From Acridotheres tristis (lineage: Eukaryota; Chordata; Aves; Passeriformes; Sturnidae), in NCBI GenBank assembly GCA_037013685.1, contig CM072899.1:3961479-4025478 (forward strand): a DNA stretch of 64,000 nt, read 5' to 3'. The translations under genes were made by a program, and so were the position numbers. The notes beneath the pieces are model-generated. The model was not told where the DNA came from and did not search any database. It saw nothing but the letters and a program-made list of their open reading frames with translations. Shown here piece after piece: positions 13,679 to 26,800 of the stretch. The stretch's first letter is position 1, and each line of letters begins with the position of its first letter.

Positions 13679-16600
13679 GCTGTTTGAATTTGGGCAGTCA
13701 AAACATCTTAAGTAGCTCTGAAAATGTCACTGTGGAAGATCCTGCTTATAGCTGGTCTAGCTGAACAAAAAAGGCTAAGATGCTGCAGAAGGAAGAAAAC
13801 ATCATTTCTTTTAAAGGTGATGGGATGGCTGTGGTTTGGTATTGTGTAAGTAATTTCTTAGCAAAAAAATGCTGTCTATTCTCAGTGGGCTGTGAAGCCA
13901 TGAGATACAGGGCCTTGGAGCTTCAGTAGCCAGGGAAGAGCTTAAAAAGTAGCTCAAAAAAATAAGGAATATTCACTTAAAAAAGAAAAAATACGTTTTA
14001 ATTGAATTGACTCTGAGTTTTCACAAGGGGTTGAGGCTACTAGTAGTAACTGAATTAAACTTGGACTTCCTATCCAAGCAGAACTTACATGCATTTCTAT
14101 TTTACTGTCACACGTGTGTACCTTTCAGTCTGCCAGTATCTCCAGTCAGGAGCACAACATAGTTTTTTCATTATTGCTTTGTACACTTGTGCTTTCCCTG
14201 CACCATATATTCTGTCCATTTGAAAGAATAAAGTGCTGCTCTGCTCCTTGAGTGGGAAATAACAGTAAGGATGGAGCGGGGTGTGTGGGATGCCTCTGCT
14301 CCCTGTGCAGGCCTTCTATTCCCAAGATTTCCCAGTTTCAACTATTTCAGCTTCTTAAGTTATATCAACATCAACAAAGAAATAAAGCCAGGTCCTTACT
14401 TTTAGCACAGACACCATGAACAGGCTATTCAGTGTGTGCTCAGCTCCCAGCAGGAGCGTTTGTGCCCGACAGAGGACTTTTTGATTCCCTGCTTTCTTCC
14501 TCCATCTGAATAGGCTGTGGCTGGGGGTGAGGTGTCTGTTGTTGGACAAGGGGAGTTGAATATCCAGGCTCTTCAGTGCTCACCTATACTCCTGGGGAAG
14601 AGAGGGTTTGGTGAGGATGAGGGGAAGTGTTTGTCTCCCTGAGGGTTGACCCAGCACTTTGAATTTAAGGGATGCAGTGCTAGGGGCATATCTGCCCCAT
14701 GGGACCAACAGGGGAAGATGCTGCTTTGCAAGAAGGAAGACAGGGTTCCCTGTGGCCTCAGAAAGTTGTCTGGGAGTCAGAAATGTTCAGGGTTTGTACT
14801 TAACCCAGGCATGTCGTGCTGAAACACGCTCCTTGAAGCGGGGTGAGCCGGCAGTGACTGACACAGCTTCTCCTGCCCTGAGCCTGCAGCCAACTGCTTT
14901 TCATGGCCTCCAGTGTTTGCCCAAGTGGGTCCCAGCCAAGACAGGAAACTATTTGACTTCGGGTGCTAGAGAGCTCCTCTCATGGTATTTACAGATAAAA
15001 GGGGAGGAGTTGAAAACCGTAGTCCGTGTTCAGCCCAATCTGATAACCTCCAGGGATTTTATTAGTTCAAAGAAATTTTGGATGGTGAACTTGGGTGCTT
15101 AAGTGGAGCTGAAGCCCCAACCCTTGGAGGCATCCAATCCTTACTAAAACCTTAGAATAACAAATGCTTCTTGTAACAATATTTTTCCTTTTTTTTTTTT
15201 TTCTTAACGTTTTAAACCATTAGGCCATTCTAAAATTTAATGCATAGGTAAGATACGTCCCTGATCTTTAAAATTAATTGCCTCTCCTGAGTATTGATGG
15301 CACAGAAACCAATTTTGTTCAACAGACTTCAGTCTGTGAGGGGCTAAAAATAAGAAAGGTGAATTATGTTCTGTAACTATATGGGCAGAATGTGTTTTGT
15401 TGGAATGAATTAAGAAAGCAATAGTAAAAGGACTGTTTTTTACAATGCTTTACTGGGTTACTAAATAGTTTAATGCTGTGTTGGATGGAAATCCATGACC
15501 TCTCTGCATGCCATGGTTGTGTTGTGGGTGGAAATGTCTAAAGGACACAGTCTCTTCACTTTGGAGTTAGAGATATCCTGGCATTTGCCTGCTGTTGGGT
15601 CAGAGTTTTCTCCTTGGCTCTGCTCAGCAGAGATAAGTTGTCCATCTCCCAATCTTCCAAATCAGATGGAAACTCTTTCTAGCTCTTCACTTTTTCCTCT
15701 TCCCTTGGTTTTTATTTCACCACTGGCTGTTAGATACAGATAAGATACAGGTTCTGCTGGAGGCAGTAAAGAGGGTCTGGTAGGACCCTGTGTGCATTGC
15801 CAGGTTTCCAGCTTTTTTTTTTTTTTTTTTCTGGAGCCTCTGTTCCTTTCTTTGCAAGCCTAGAGCTACCTTCTGCTTCAAACAGGCAGATTCACTAGCT
15901 GATTAAAAAGCATTGTTAATTTAGAAGGAAGGCCACATTCCTTCTCAACACCATCATTAATTAAAGACTAGGAAATTGCCAATTCACCCAACATTCACAT
16001 CCTTACCAGACTATGCTCACATAATTTATTGCCCAAATATCTTAATGCCCAAGTACGTGCTGAGGCCCGTACACAAAACTTAAACTCCAATCTCATATAT
16101 TTTTCCTATGCATAATTAAGATGATTGCCTCTTAAAACCTTGCTTATTTTTGGTAAAACACCTTTATTTTTCTGAGGCTGGGTTTTTTAGATTGTGCCCA
16201 AACATGGGCACTGACTGTGGCCACAGCCTTATTAAACTGTATAATTTTGCGTGTACGGGTGTGAATCATAACCCCCAGATGAAAATAGCTCCTTCAGAGC
16301 TGTGTCTCTGGGAGAAGGAAAAAAATAAAAACCAAACATGATACCAAACACTCCCTTACGCCTTCTCACAATTCTAAACTGTTGCAGGTTGGACACAATC
16401 AGAAAACAGAGTTTTATGTCGAGTTTTGTGTCGGTGAGGGGAATGTAACTATGCAAAACCCACTTACAGCTTAGACACATCATTCATGAGTTACACCATG
16501 GCTCCGAGCTGATGGCAACGACGAGTGTCTGGCAATCCCCACCATCTGGTGAACTCTGATGTGTATTTGAACAGCACGCTGTGTTAGTGTGCCTATATAC

Positions 16601-16700
16601 AAGACATATTCGCACACAACATATAGTGGCAGGGGAAAGAGAGAGAAATTATGTTTCAGCTGTGAATGACTTATATTTACTCAAGCAGCAAAGAAATAGC

Positions 16701-16739
16701 TGATAGCTCACGAGTGATCAAAGCTCGTGGTGAGTTATA
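16701..16739. other. Imperfect inverted repeat (hairpin) in conserved-looking DNA
   Basis: AGCTCACGAG and CTCGTGGTGAGTT face each other across about nine nt, giving an 8-bp core stem with a small bulge and extra pairing outside it. It lies in the 16.48-16.76 kb stretch, which is compositionally balanced and has no repeat features. No RNA family is recognised. Confidence 0.4.
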
Positions 16740-19700
16740 GCGGTCTTTCCTCACCAGTGAGGAAGATATAGCACATTTCAGCCTGCTGTATATCCTTTTG
16801 GTCCAACACACACATTTTAATGCTTATTTTTATTTTGGTTTAGAGGCCTTTCTACTTTGCACAGCAAGTGATATATTTTTTTATTATTATTATTTTTTAT
16901 TTTTTTTTTTGCACTCTCTTCTGCCTCTTCTCTGTCTGCTGCTGATGCCAGAGACAGAGCAGATTGGGAAGCCTTTGAACACATTACTGGTTGAACTCGA
17001 ATGAGATTTTTGTATTGCTTGGTTGCAAGCTCCTGTGATGAGCATAAGGAATTTAGTTTTGATTGACATGATGTTCTCTTAAAGCAAAAGTGATCTATCA
17101 GCATTCAGGCACCCGCAACTTGTTTTTTCTTTCATGACAAAAAATAGTTTTGTTGCAGTCGTGCTACAGCCACGAAGGTTGAATTGCAGTTTCCCTTTGA
17201 ATCCTGTGATGGAGGAGGTAGGGCGGAGTGAGTCAAAACGGGCCATTTTAGGTCACTCCTAACAAGCCAGGCTCGAGGATCTTCTCGGTTTCTGTTGCTC
17301 TGCCTGTTTTGTGTACAGCCAGCTCTTCCTCTGGTGCACCAGCATGCTCATTCCAGTACAGAGTATTTGTACAGATGACACAACCTTATTATCTTCAGCT
17401 TCGGTCGCTTTAAAAGGAGGTTTTACAGTTAACACACCCGTGATCTTATACCACAAAGAGAACTGGTCTGGCAAAAAGATATGATATATCCTGAGACAGA
17501 GTCTGAACGTGAGACATCCTCCCTCTCTCCTCCTTGTGCTCATCACTAAACGTGAAACCTCTTCAAAATAAGCTGCTCTCCAAATGAGTTATTATTTGGC
17601 CTGTGTCGGTATAGAAGACACGTGAGCATCCTCTGGGAGGAAATATAATCTTATAAATTAACCTTTGAACTTGGGAGAGTTGGATTGTGGTTTTTATTCA
17701 GCTGCTTTGTAGGGCAGTGGGAGGTTATTTAAACCTGCCTTTTTCAGGTCTGGGAAATGGGTGCAGAGCTCTTTACCCCCACCACTGCCTTGCAAGCATA
17801 TTCCTTCTGTCTGGAGGCCTGGGGCATCAGTGTATGAAGAGCCATCAGAATTATCACTGTTAGGGGTGATTTTATTAACATCTGAAAACAGTTGAATCTG
17901 CACATAACCTTTGAGGGGCAAAGAATTGATTTAGGTAAGGGTTAAAGCAGTTTTAGGGAACTTTGTAAATGCTGAAGGTTTCTAAGAGTCGTGCAGGGCC
18001 AAGGCTTGGTGCTGAGCATCCCTGTAACTTGCCTGTGCCGCCCTTTTTTCAACTGACAAACTCTTACAAACAGGTTATTTCTGGGTGTGAGGTTTGTATG
18101 GTTTGTAATGCCTGTGTTTAAGGGAGAGTCAGGAATCTGCTGTGAAATTGGAAAGGCTCATTATCCTGAGGGTGGGCTTTCCTTATCAGTGGTTGTTGAG
18201 GCAGGTCTGTTTGCGAGAGTCTTGTTGCTCTGCTTCCCATGCCCTGCCTGGTGAGGAGGAGAACTGAGGGAATGCTCTGGCCTCAGTAACAAGTTTTCTG
18301 GTTTATCAAGTACAGAAATAGTACTTTGGAGGAATTTTCCATTTTTCCCCCTGGAAATGTAGGTATGTGGGATACCACATGCACGCCAGGCTTTAAAGCT
18401 CAAAATGAATGATAAAATCATTTGTGATTTATGTAGTGAGCATGAAAATAAACATCTGAAGATGGTGATTTTAAGGAGTACTTCTAAGACCTTCAGCTTT
18501 ACATTTTCCTTCTATTTGGGCAGATTTTGCTAATTCTTGTAGGAGAAAAGATTGCATTTTCATGGACAGTGACTACATCTCTGCTGGGCCTGTCCTTGGT
18601 CATCCAATTGTCCTTTGAATCATTCTGAGCATGCTAATTCAATATCCTCCTCTTTGTTGTCCTGCTCCTGCATTTTTTCTTCCCAGGTTCCACTCCTGGC
18701 ACTCTGCAGCTTCCCATTTCTATTTCAGTGTTTCAGGCACTGCTCAGAAACAGATGGATGGCGAGATTTCAACCCCACCTCCCAACTTCCACATACAGTC
18801 CACATCTCGCGCCGCATTCACGAGCACATACAAGCAACAGGACGCTTGGAATTTGCTTTTCTGATAGGTTCATCCCCAAATCAGAGCTTCCCCCATTGAG
18901 GCCGGGTGATCTACCACCAGCAATTCCCTTGTCTCCCCGGGAAAAGGGCAATGTGGGGACATTGATGTGTTGGGAGGGGAGGAGGGTGGGGCACACGTGC
19001 TTTTCGGAAGCGCTGCGTTTCCCATTGCCTGTTTTGATGGCTTTGAGCAGGTTTTGTTTGCAGGTATGCCTGGCACTGTGTGATCGCCCGGGGAGCGATG
19101 CGATGCCGATACGAGGAACAAAAAACCTCAGCTCTACATTTGCTTTTCCTCCTTTGCTTTTGCGGCGCCCGGGTTTTGATGTGTTGCTTCTCAGAAGGCT
19201 TGACGGCGGTAATAACGGAAACAGCAAAAAATGTCAGCTTGACTACTGTCTGCGTGTCGGCACTAGTCCAGGGAGTTTCAAAGGGATGTTTTATTGATTC
19301 TGTAATTGCACAGTAGAATGGACAAACTGAACTGCACCTCAGGGCAAGGAAAGCCCCTGTCTGAACGGCATCTGTGCGCTGCTGTAATTTGGGCAGGGAG
19401 AGCTCGCTGGGCGGTTTGAACCAGGGGACTCAAAGCTTGGCTTAACCCTTTCGCTGGAGGCAGTGGGGAACCCTGGTTTGGCCTTCTGGTGTCAGCCTGG
19501 GGAAAAAGAGCTGCTTTGGGGATCATTTTCAGTACCAAAGTGACAATTCGGGGCTTTGCTGGGATTTACACTAGTGCTGCTTTTAAAAGGAAATTTGTCA
19601 CGAGATCTATTCCCTGGCATTGCTCTCCAAGTATTCCCCTCCTCTGGGATCCTGAGCCCACAGAACTGTAACTTGCAGCGTTGCCTCACTTGCAAAATCC

Positions 19701-20509
19701 ACTTCTTAACTGAAAAACTGGTCTTAATCTCTGATGAAATGTGTCTGCATTATAGTGCTCCTGCCTGGGAGCTGGTAACTTCCTCTACCACAAGCTGATT
19801 ACTTTCCAAAACTGAAGGAGTGGACTGAGCTGTTTTGCTAAAACAATTGCAAATTAAATTTGTAAACTTTTGCTGTTGCCATATTTTTTCACTGGCATGC
19901 TGTCTGCGTGCTGTGTCTTTAATTTGGTGAGAACACGAATCAATTAGGCTAACCTACAGCGATGCAGAAACGGAGGGGAAAAATTAAAATGCGCTGTCTT
20001 GACTTGATACGTGGGTGCTCAGGGTTTCTGTTCCAATTATTCTCTATTATTTCTGTTAGCCAGCTAGAGCTGGGCATCCTGCAAAGAGCAGTGCCTTGTC
20101 CCCAGGGCAGAGCCCACGAAACCCGAGGGTAGAAGAGCAGTGCAGGAGGAAGCAGAGTCCAGCCAGCCTCCCTCAGGAGGACTGTAAGTTTGACTGGGTT
20201 TCACAGTTCCAGGATTAAAAGAAAAAAAAAATCTGGGGATGGGAATATGCTGGGGATGGGAGAGTGGCAGCACACAGCTGGTGCTCCACAGGCTACCAGC
20301 AGATGCCAGCGGTTTGTAAAATAAACTGTGAGTGGGGTTTCCACTGCACTTATTTATGGCCATAATTAGAAATCTTGCTTTTTAAACTCAAAGCTCTTTA
20401 AATGGAATTTTCTGGGAGAAACCTGCAGTGCAGTTCTGTCCTGTACTGGATTTTAGTAGATTTTACAAGAAAGTACTGTTTGAAGAAGAGAAGGATCTGA
20501 TAAGACTTC

Positions 20510-20838
20510 ATTGGGACTTTCAGTGCTTAAAGGGTGCTTATAGAAAAGAGGGAGAGCAACTATTTACAAGGCAGATAGTGATAGGGAAAGGACAGTGGTT
20601 TTAAACTAAGCAAGGAGAGATGTAGATTTGATATTAGGAAGAAACTGAACACTGTGAGGGTGCTGAGGCCCTGGCACAGGGTACCCAGGGAAGCTGTGGC
20701 GGGGATCTCTGGATCCCTGGCAGTGTCCCAGGCTGGGTTGGATGGGGTTTGGAGCAGCCTGGGACAGTGGAAGGTGTCCCTGCCTGGATGATCTTTCAAG
20801 TCCCTTCCAGCCTAAACTGCCCTATGATTCCATTAAAT
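20510..20838 (+). mobile_element. CR1 LINE 3' fragment
   Basis: It has the ordered CR1 blocks TTTACAAGG, GGTTTTAAACTAAG, GATATTAGGAAGAAACTG, GGCTGGATGGGG-like and GATCTTTCAAGTCCCTTCC, ending CCTATGATTCCATT. It is the longest fragment of the common CR1 type in the window. The block that normally precedes the GATGATCTT motif is partly deleted. There is no coding capacity. Confidence 0.85.
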
Positions 20839-22345
20839 GAAAAAAGGTGTGCACTGAGCTTCGCGATATTTTTGAGTATTGACTCTGATGAACTCCTTTA
20901 TCTGGAGCCCTGCGTGCTGTAAAAAAATAGGCACTTAAGGATGTGGAGCACTATTCCAGTTCAACAGAAAGAAGAGTGAAGCCTATCTTCAGTAATTTGT
21001 ATTGCAGAAATCAGCTGGGGGAGATCCTGCATCTGGGATTTGCTCCATTCCCTTCTGGTGGTTCAGAGGAGTGTAAATTATATACTAGTGGCAACAGCTG
21101 TACTTTGGGGCTTTTGCCAGAGGAAGAACAGCTTTATTCTGCATTGGGATGAGAATGCCAGAGATGTGTTGATTAGTAGGGGAGGGGAACACTGCCCAGT
21201 GCAGCTGATACAGTGATTTTAGTACATAATGAGTTGCAAGTACACTTTGATCAAGTCCAAAATTCACAGTCCTGCTGAAAGGAGCAGTGAAATTTTGATT
21301 TGCCCTAGCTGGTGAGAGGTAGCTTATCTTTATCTAGTTTTATATTAAATTCAGGGCTGAGATATCGAAAGTCTGTAAGACCAATAGTGCTGAGATTAGT
21401 CAGGACCCACAGCGTGGGGTGAGGTGTTGGGGAGCACAGGCAGCATCACTGCAAGGCTTGTTCTTCATCAAGATGATGCCTAATTTGGAGACACGTTTAA
21501 TAAAAGCTGAATAGAAATTAGAATATCAGACTGAACTAGTAGTTTAACATTTGGCTGAGTCTTTATCACCTTCCTCCCCCATCTCTGACTTTTGTCAGAT
21601 TGCTCATAATTTCAGTCTCAGTGATCTGACTCTGTTGTCTTTTTTTGTTATAAGAATGGTGAAGTGAGTGTGACTGAAAATACAGAATATGCACTAATAT
21701 TTCCTGTGCCACATCAAATCACCAAAATGACTAAAGAACATCCTGAACTCTGAAATTCTCAGCACATATTTTCTGTCAACACTAACGCTGAAGTGGAATT
21801 GCCCCAGCCAATCAGACATGGGAAAAACACTGACTTACTGACCCAGAAAAAGCTGCATTTCCCAATTTTTGCAGGTCCCTGCTCTGGTTGTCAAGGAAAG
21901 GTGGCCGGAGTCAGGATTTGTGGTAGCACGGTGCTTGGAATCCCAAAGGCGCTCCAGGCACGTTGATGAGCGTGTTAGAGAGGGCTTGCAGAGTCCTGGG
22001 GGTAGTAGCCATGGGAAGCAGGCGTTTTGCCAAAGCTCTGCTGAGCATCTCTCTGCCTTGCTGATAAAAATCATTCATGCTTTTTGGCAGTAGTATCTGT
22101 AGCTGGTTTTGTGATGCCCTGAGTCCATTGATGACTACTTGCAAAAAAATAAGATATATAAAAGCTTGTGGGATTTTCCAAGTAAATGCTTGCTGGCTGC
22201 TTAAGAGATGCTGGGGAATGTTTTCAAGAGCATCCTAGAAAGATCCTGCCTCCAGAAAGATCTTTGGTAGAGACAGAGTTCACTGGGGTAGCTATTGCTG
22301 CTCTGCGCTGCCTTTTTTGTTTGTTGCTTTTTTTTTTGTGTTGCC

Positions 22346-22368
22346 TTTTTTTTTTTTTTTTTTTTTTT
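22346..22368 (+). repeat. Poly(T) tract, 23 nt
   Basis: It is a pure T run with a shorter T10 run just before it (22328-22337). No polyadenylation-signal complement sits at retrocopy spacing. Confidence 0.9.
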
Positions 22369-23849
22369 AACCCACATTAATTTAATTATTTCTGTTCCTG
22401 GAAATTTCAGTCCAGGATTTGATTGTAAGAGCTGGGTGTCTGGAAGATTAATTTGTCCTTTTGGACTGCATCTGGACTGTTACTATTTTATAATCATCGA
22501 CAGTGGCTGTAAGGAGTGAGGAAGGATGCAGTAAAACACAGCAGTGCTGACAGTGTAAAAATAGTGCATCTTCTTGCTGTTTGATATTTTGATAGAAACC
22601 TTTTATCACTTTAAAAACTGGCCGTGTATCAATATGATATGTTAAAAACAGAAGTAGGAAACTGCAGGCTTTTAATTTGTGCCATTTGAACCCTCTTACC
22701 TTGGATGAATGCGGCGTGTAAATTATAGTTCCCATGAGGTAAAAATCAGTCAAATGCTACTTAACCTTTACTCTGCCATGTTTCGTGTTCCATTTGTGCT
22801 TAAGAGAATATGTGCATATGCTTTCATCTTGCTACCATGCAAAATCATCCTTAGGGTGCCTGTAACAACACAAAATGGCTTTAAATTTGGATTTAAGGTG
22901 AGCTAAACTGCTGTCGCCTTAGAAATCTTAGGGCTGAAGAAATTTTGTTTACCCTTCAAAGGTGAGGAGCTGGAAGAGGTTATTTTTTTGTTCAGCAATT
23001 GCTGCTGGTTCTAACTGGTTTATTTGCATGGTTATGTTTGTGCTGGGTATTCATGGCCTGGATTGGTATTTTCCAAACCTGGTCTGCTGCAAAAATACCT
23101 TATTTTTTTTCAAGGTATTTCGGTAAAAAATATTCAGCTATTTCAGTTGTTTAATATAGAAAGCAACTTCTCTCCATGATAATTTCCTAGTAAAAGAGTC
23201 GGAAATTTGTCAGCTTTGGTGCTTGACATGCAAAATACCTGACCCAGAAACCGCTAAACTTCCTAGAAAAAGTTTTCTTTTGACTTATGTGTTTGGATCA
23301 GGCTTACTGTTCTCAATGAAGCTTGTGCCTAAGATGGTACTTGCATAATTTATTAAATTATATTAATGAGAGCCTAGAAAACTTAATTTGGCACTATTTC
23401 GAGACACTTAACTATAGTTTCAGAAGAGCAAGATTTTTATAATAAAAAGCAGAAAATAAATCTAAAATATTTTCCCAGTGAACATTTTCATTTGGGAAAA
23501 AAAAAAAACCCCAACCAAATGAGCGAAAGAAGAAAATTGGGGAAATGAGAAATGCTGTTTTCAAATTAGCAGACCTCAGAGCCTGCATAACATTTGCATC
23601 CTGTTAATTCAAGGGGTCCTGGAAGATAATGAATCGAGTCAGTTGTGTTCCCTGGTGAGCTGCAGTGATTGCAGTGGGAGCAGATGTGGGCTGGGAAGCC
23701 AAGGGGAGCTCCCTGCCCTGAGCCAAACGGGAGCTGCAGCAGGAGCTGGGTGTTACCCCTCACCCTGACATCCCTCGTGCTGCTCACCCGCCTACAGTGG
23801 AGACTCAGTCTAATTAAGGAGTTTAAAAATAATGTTTTTAACACATGCC

Positions 23850-23872
23850 TTTTTTTTTTTTTTTTTTTTTTT
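23850..23872 (+). repeat. Poly(T) tract, 23 nt
   Basis: It is a pure T run followed by C5. No retrocopy hallmarks are visible beside it. Confidence 0.9.
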
Positions 23873-26800
23873 CCCCCTTCGAGAAAAAGGAAATTAAATT
23901 TTCACTAAAATGCCGTGGTTGGAACAGTAACAGCGAGGGGAAGTGCACAAGTTGGCATGATTTGCAATGCTTAAGTTGGCTGTACTGGGTATCTTATATA
24001 TTTAATTATATACACTTGTTACTGTATGGAAATATTAAATTTCACACTTAATGGGGACAAACAAATCTCAGAAGCTTATTACGTATGTTCAGTGTGGCAA
24101 AATAAGTGCTTGTGGAGGAAGTTTTTCTTTAAACAAGCTTGGTTTTAATCCTGATGATTCATGTATACAGAATCAAACCCTGCATGTTTATTTTAATTCC
24201 TTTATTTTGCTCATTCATGAGGCAGAATTCCTGCTGATGTCCATGATCTGCAGGTGCTCACCTGAGTAGAAAATCAGTGGAAATGGAGGAAAGGTCATGA
24301 GAATTGACTTTTTTTTTTTTTTTAACAAATGGGCTTTAAATAAATAGAAAGTACTTTAAATTGTCTAAAAGCAGGGAGTGGGAACAGTGCAGTAAGTTGT
24401 ATTTCTCCTCTACAGCCTTTGTATGATTTGGAGAGTCTTTGCAAGCACTCTTGCTGGTATATTTATTAATGTGGAGCCCTGTACAGTCCTTTAGGCTAGG
24501 AACTTTTTGTTGTGGTCAAGGGGGGAAAAAAAGGGGAATAAGGAAGGTATTTGGAAAGGCCTGGAGTACACTTATATCACCCTCAGAGAGCAGTGCTGAC
24601 ATGAATATTCTTATTTGCAGAGCTGAGGAGTGAAAATTAAACAGGCATAGTTTGCAACCAATTTGATTTAAAGAGTTTTAATTAAATGTGATCTGCATTC
24701 AAAAAAACAAAATAAAAAATGCCTGTAAAGTGTGGTTTTTTTAGGGGTTGTTTTAGCCAAAGCCTCACTGACTCCATGTGGTTGTCAGATGAGTAAATAA
24801 TGAAACTACAGGGTATTACTTTCACTTGTGGACAGTGCCCAATTCTCCCCCTAACCTTTCCAAGAGCCTAAACAATAATAGAAAGAAGTTTCAAATGTGA
24901 AAAAATGAAACATGGTATTTATTCATGTTTCAGATGTGAACAGAGATAGAGATGCAGGGCAGTAGCTGGTGCCAGGGAGCAGTGTGGGACAGAATCATCC
25001 CTTTCTAGAGGGAGGTACCCTCGTAGCTCAGTCAAGTTCTACCTGGACTGACACAGCACAAGGAGCATGGGATGATGCTGTTTTCAGTGACCTTAATAAT
25101 GCACTCAGTAGTTATGGGAAGTCCTGAATTGTGGGGAGAAGGCAGCAGCTGCCTGGGGAGTGAGCACCCAGAAGGTGCCATGAGAATCAGGACACCTGGA
25201 GATCCAGTCCCTGACACTCAGTCTGTGTCTTTCTGCATTACTAAATGTTAGTGAATGGAAAAGCATGCACAAAAAACTTTAAAGTGAGCCACTCCCAGAC
25301 ACTGGTGACAGCAGGGCTCTTTGGGGGGGTCCTGAACACCCGAGAGAAGTGTGGTCTTAAAAATAGAGTGGGAACCAAGTGCTCCCGATTCCCCAGAAAA
25401 GTTAGTTTACAAGTTTATTAAAGGTTTTCAAGAACCTTTCTTTAGTGTTGATGTCAGAACATAAAGTGTTTTTGGATGAAGAACTGGCAATGGTTTTTCG
25501 TGGAAGAATCTATACGAGGAAAAGTAGCCTTGATTGTTATTTGTCACGTGTCTGAAAATAACCCTGCAGCAGAACAGCAATGTTAAGCACAGATCAGTGA
25601 TGAAGTGAACAACTTCACTGTGTCATTTTTCTCCTGTAAATGGTTTGTTTCACTTTGTTTGTTGGAGCGTGGTTTCGGCTGAGCTCGTTTGTATGCACAA
25701 ACTGGATAGTAGTGAAGTTGGGAAATCGTTTGACCTTCTGATCTGTGTAATAATCACTGACAGAGACACGTTGTGATATTGGTATGTCATGGCTTTGGGT
25801 GGTTTAGTAATGTGAATGAGGCTGGTAACATGAGCTCCGTGTGTTTCTCAAATATGCTTATTTTCTGTAGCAGTTTCCTAAGTATTACACACCAGCCAAA
25901 CCTGCAGCTGGACTGGAATTGGCTTTTGGAGCTTTGCAGTTGACTGTGGACTTTGTCTATTGGAAAGCTGAGAGGCTGCATCCTGAATAATGCACCCCAT
26001 GAAGGAATAAGTGTGTTTTAACATTGAAAAAGTCTTTGGTGGCTTCAAGGGAAGGGTTGTGGTGACAAAATTCCAGATTCTGCGGCCAGGGCAGAGCCCC
26101 TTGGCAGAAGTACTTGGCCTTGTATCTACAGTAAAAGCAATGATCTTTGAGCATCTTGATTTTTTTAGGAAAATGTTCAGACAATGCATCAGTCTAGTTT
26201 TGAAACAGCTTCAAACATTTCACCACTGAAACCTCTAAAGCAAATGTTACAGAACATGCAGCTTGTCTGTTTATCTTCTCTAAGACTTTGTGAAGTCTTA
26301 TGTGAAATGTGATAAGAATCACAGCATCTCCTTTGGTTGCTCAACATGAGAAGCTGATGAAGAGACAGTCATCTACAAGGCATTCTTCAGAATAGCTGCA
26401 GAACAGATAGCTTTGCTGGGCTGTCTCTGTAGAGGGATAAAGGGGAAATTGTAACCCACGTATGTAGGCATGGTCTTTCTTTTAAACCTGGCCTAGCATA
26501 AGTGAGGGCTTTGGTAAAGTTTAGCCATCAAATCCATGTTTCCAGCATTTCAGGAGTTCTGAACACTCCCCTGTGCTCCTGTCTGAGCTGCTGTTCCTTT
26601 TACCTGGTTGCTGTCCCAGGGCTCAGGTGAGTTGTTCCTTGCTGTGTTTCTGGCAGCAGTGCACAGGAGGGATCACTGGTCCTGGGAGGATGCACACCAG
26701 TGCTCTTCCTTCCTGGCACCTCACCAGGTGTGTCAGCTCAAACCTGCACAAAGAAAATTTACCAGAAGGTAAAGAAGAGTTGATTCCTACCCATTACGTG

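Larger units (their letters stand above)
12351..20509. other. Non-coding stretch with a CpG-enriched patch, no gene recognised
   Basis: The stretch holds T tracts (30 nt at 13645; 14 nt at 15189; 18 nt at 15813), a hairpin-bearing conserved-looking segment at 16.48-16.76 kb and a cluster of CpG dinucleotides at about 18.8-19.27 kb with the longest plus-strand open frame (189 codons, 18728-19297). That frame has no domain, no exon-like boundaries that I can defend, and overlaps open frames on the other strand. Confidence 0.55.

Noticed and set aside
18728..19297. 189-codon plus-strand open frame
   Set aside because: No recognisable domain, low-complexity composition, long overlapping frames on the opposite strand and no convincing splice boundaries. 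It is best explained by locally high GC.
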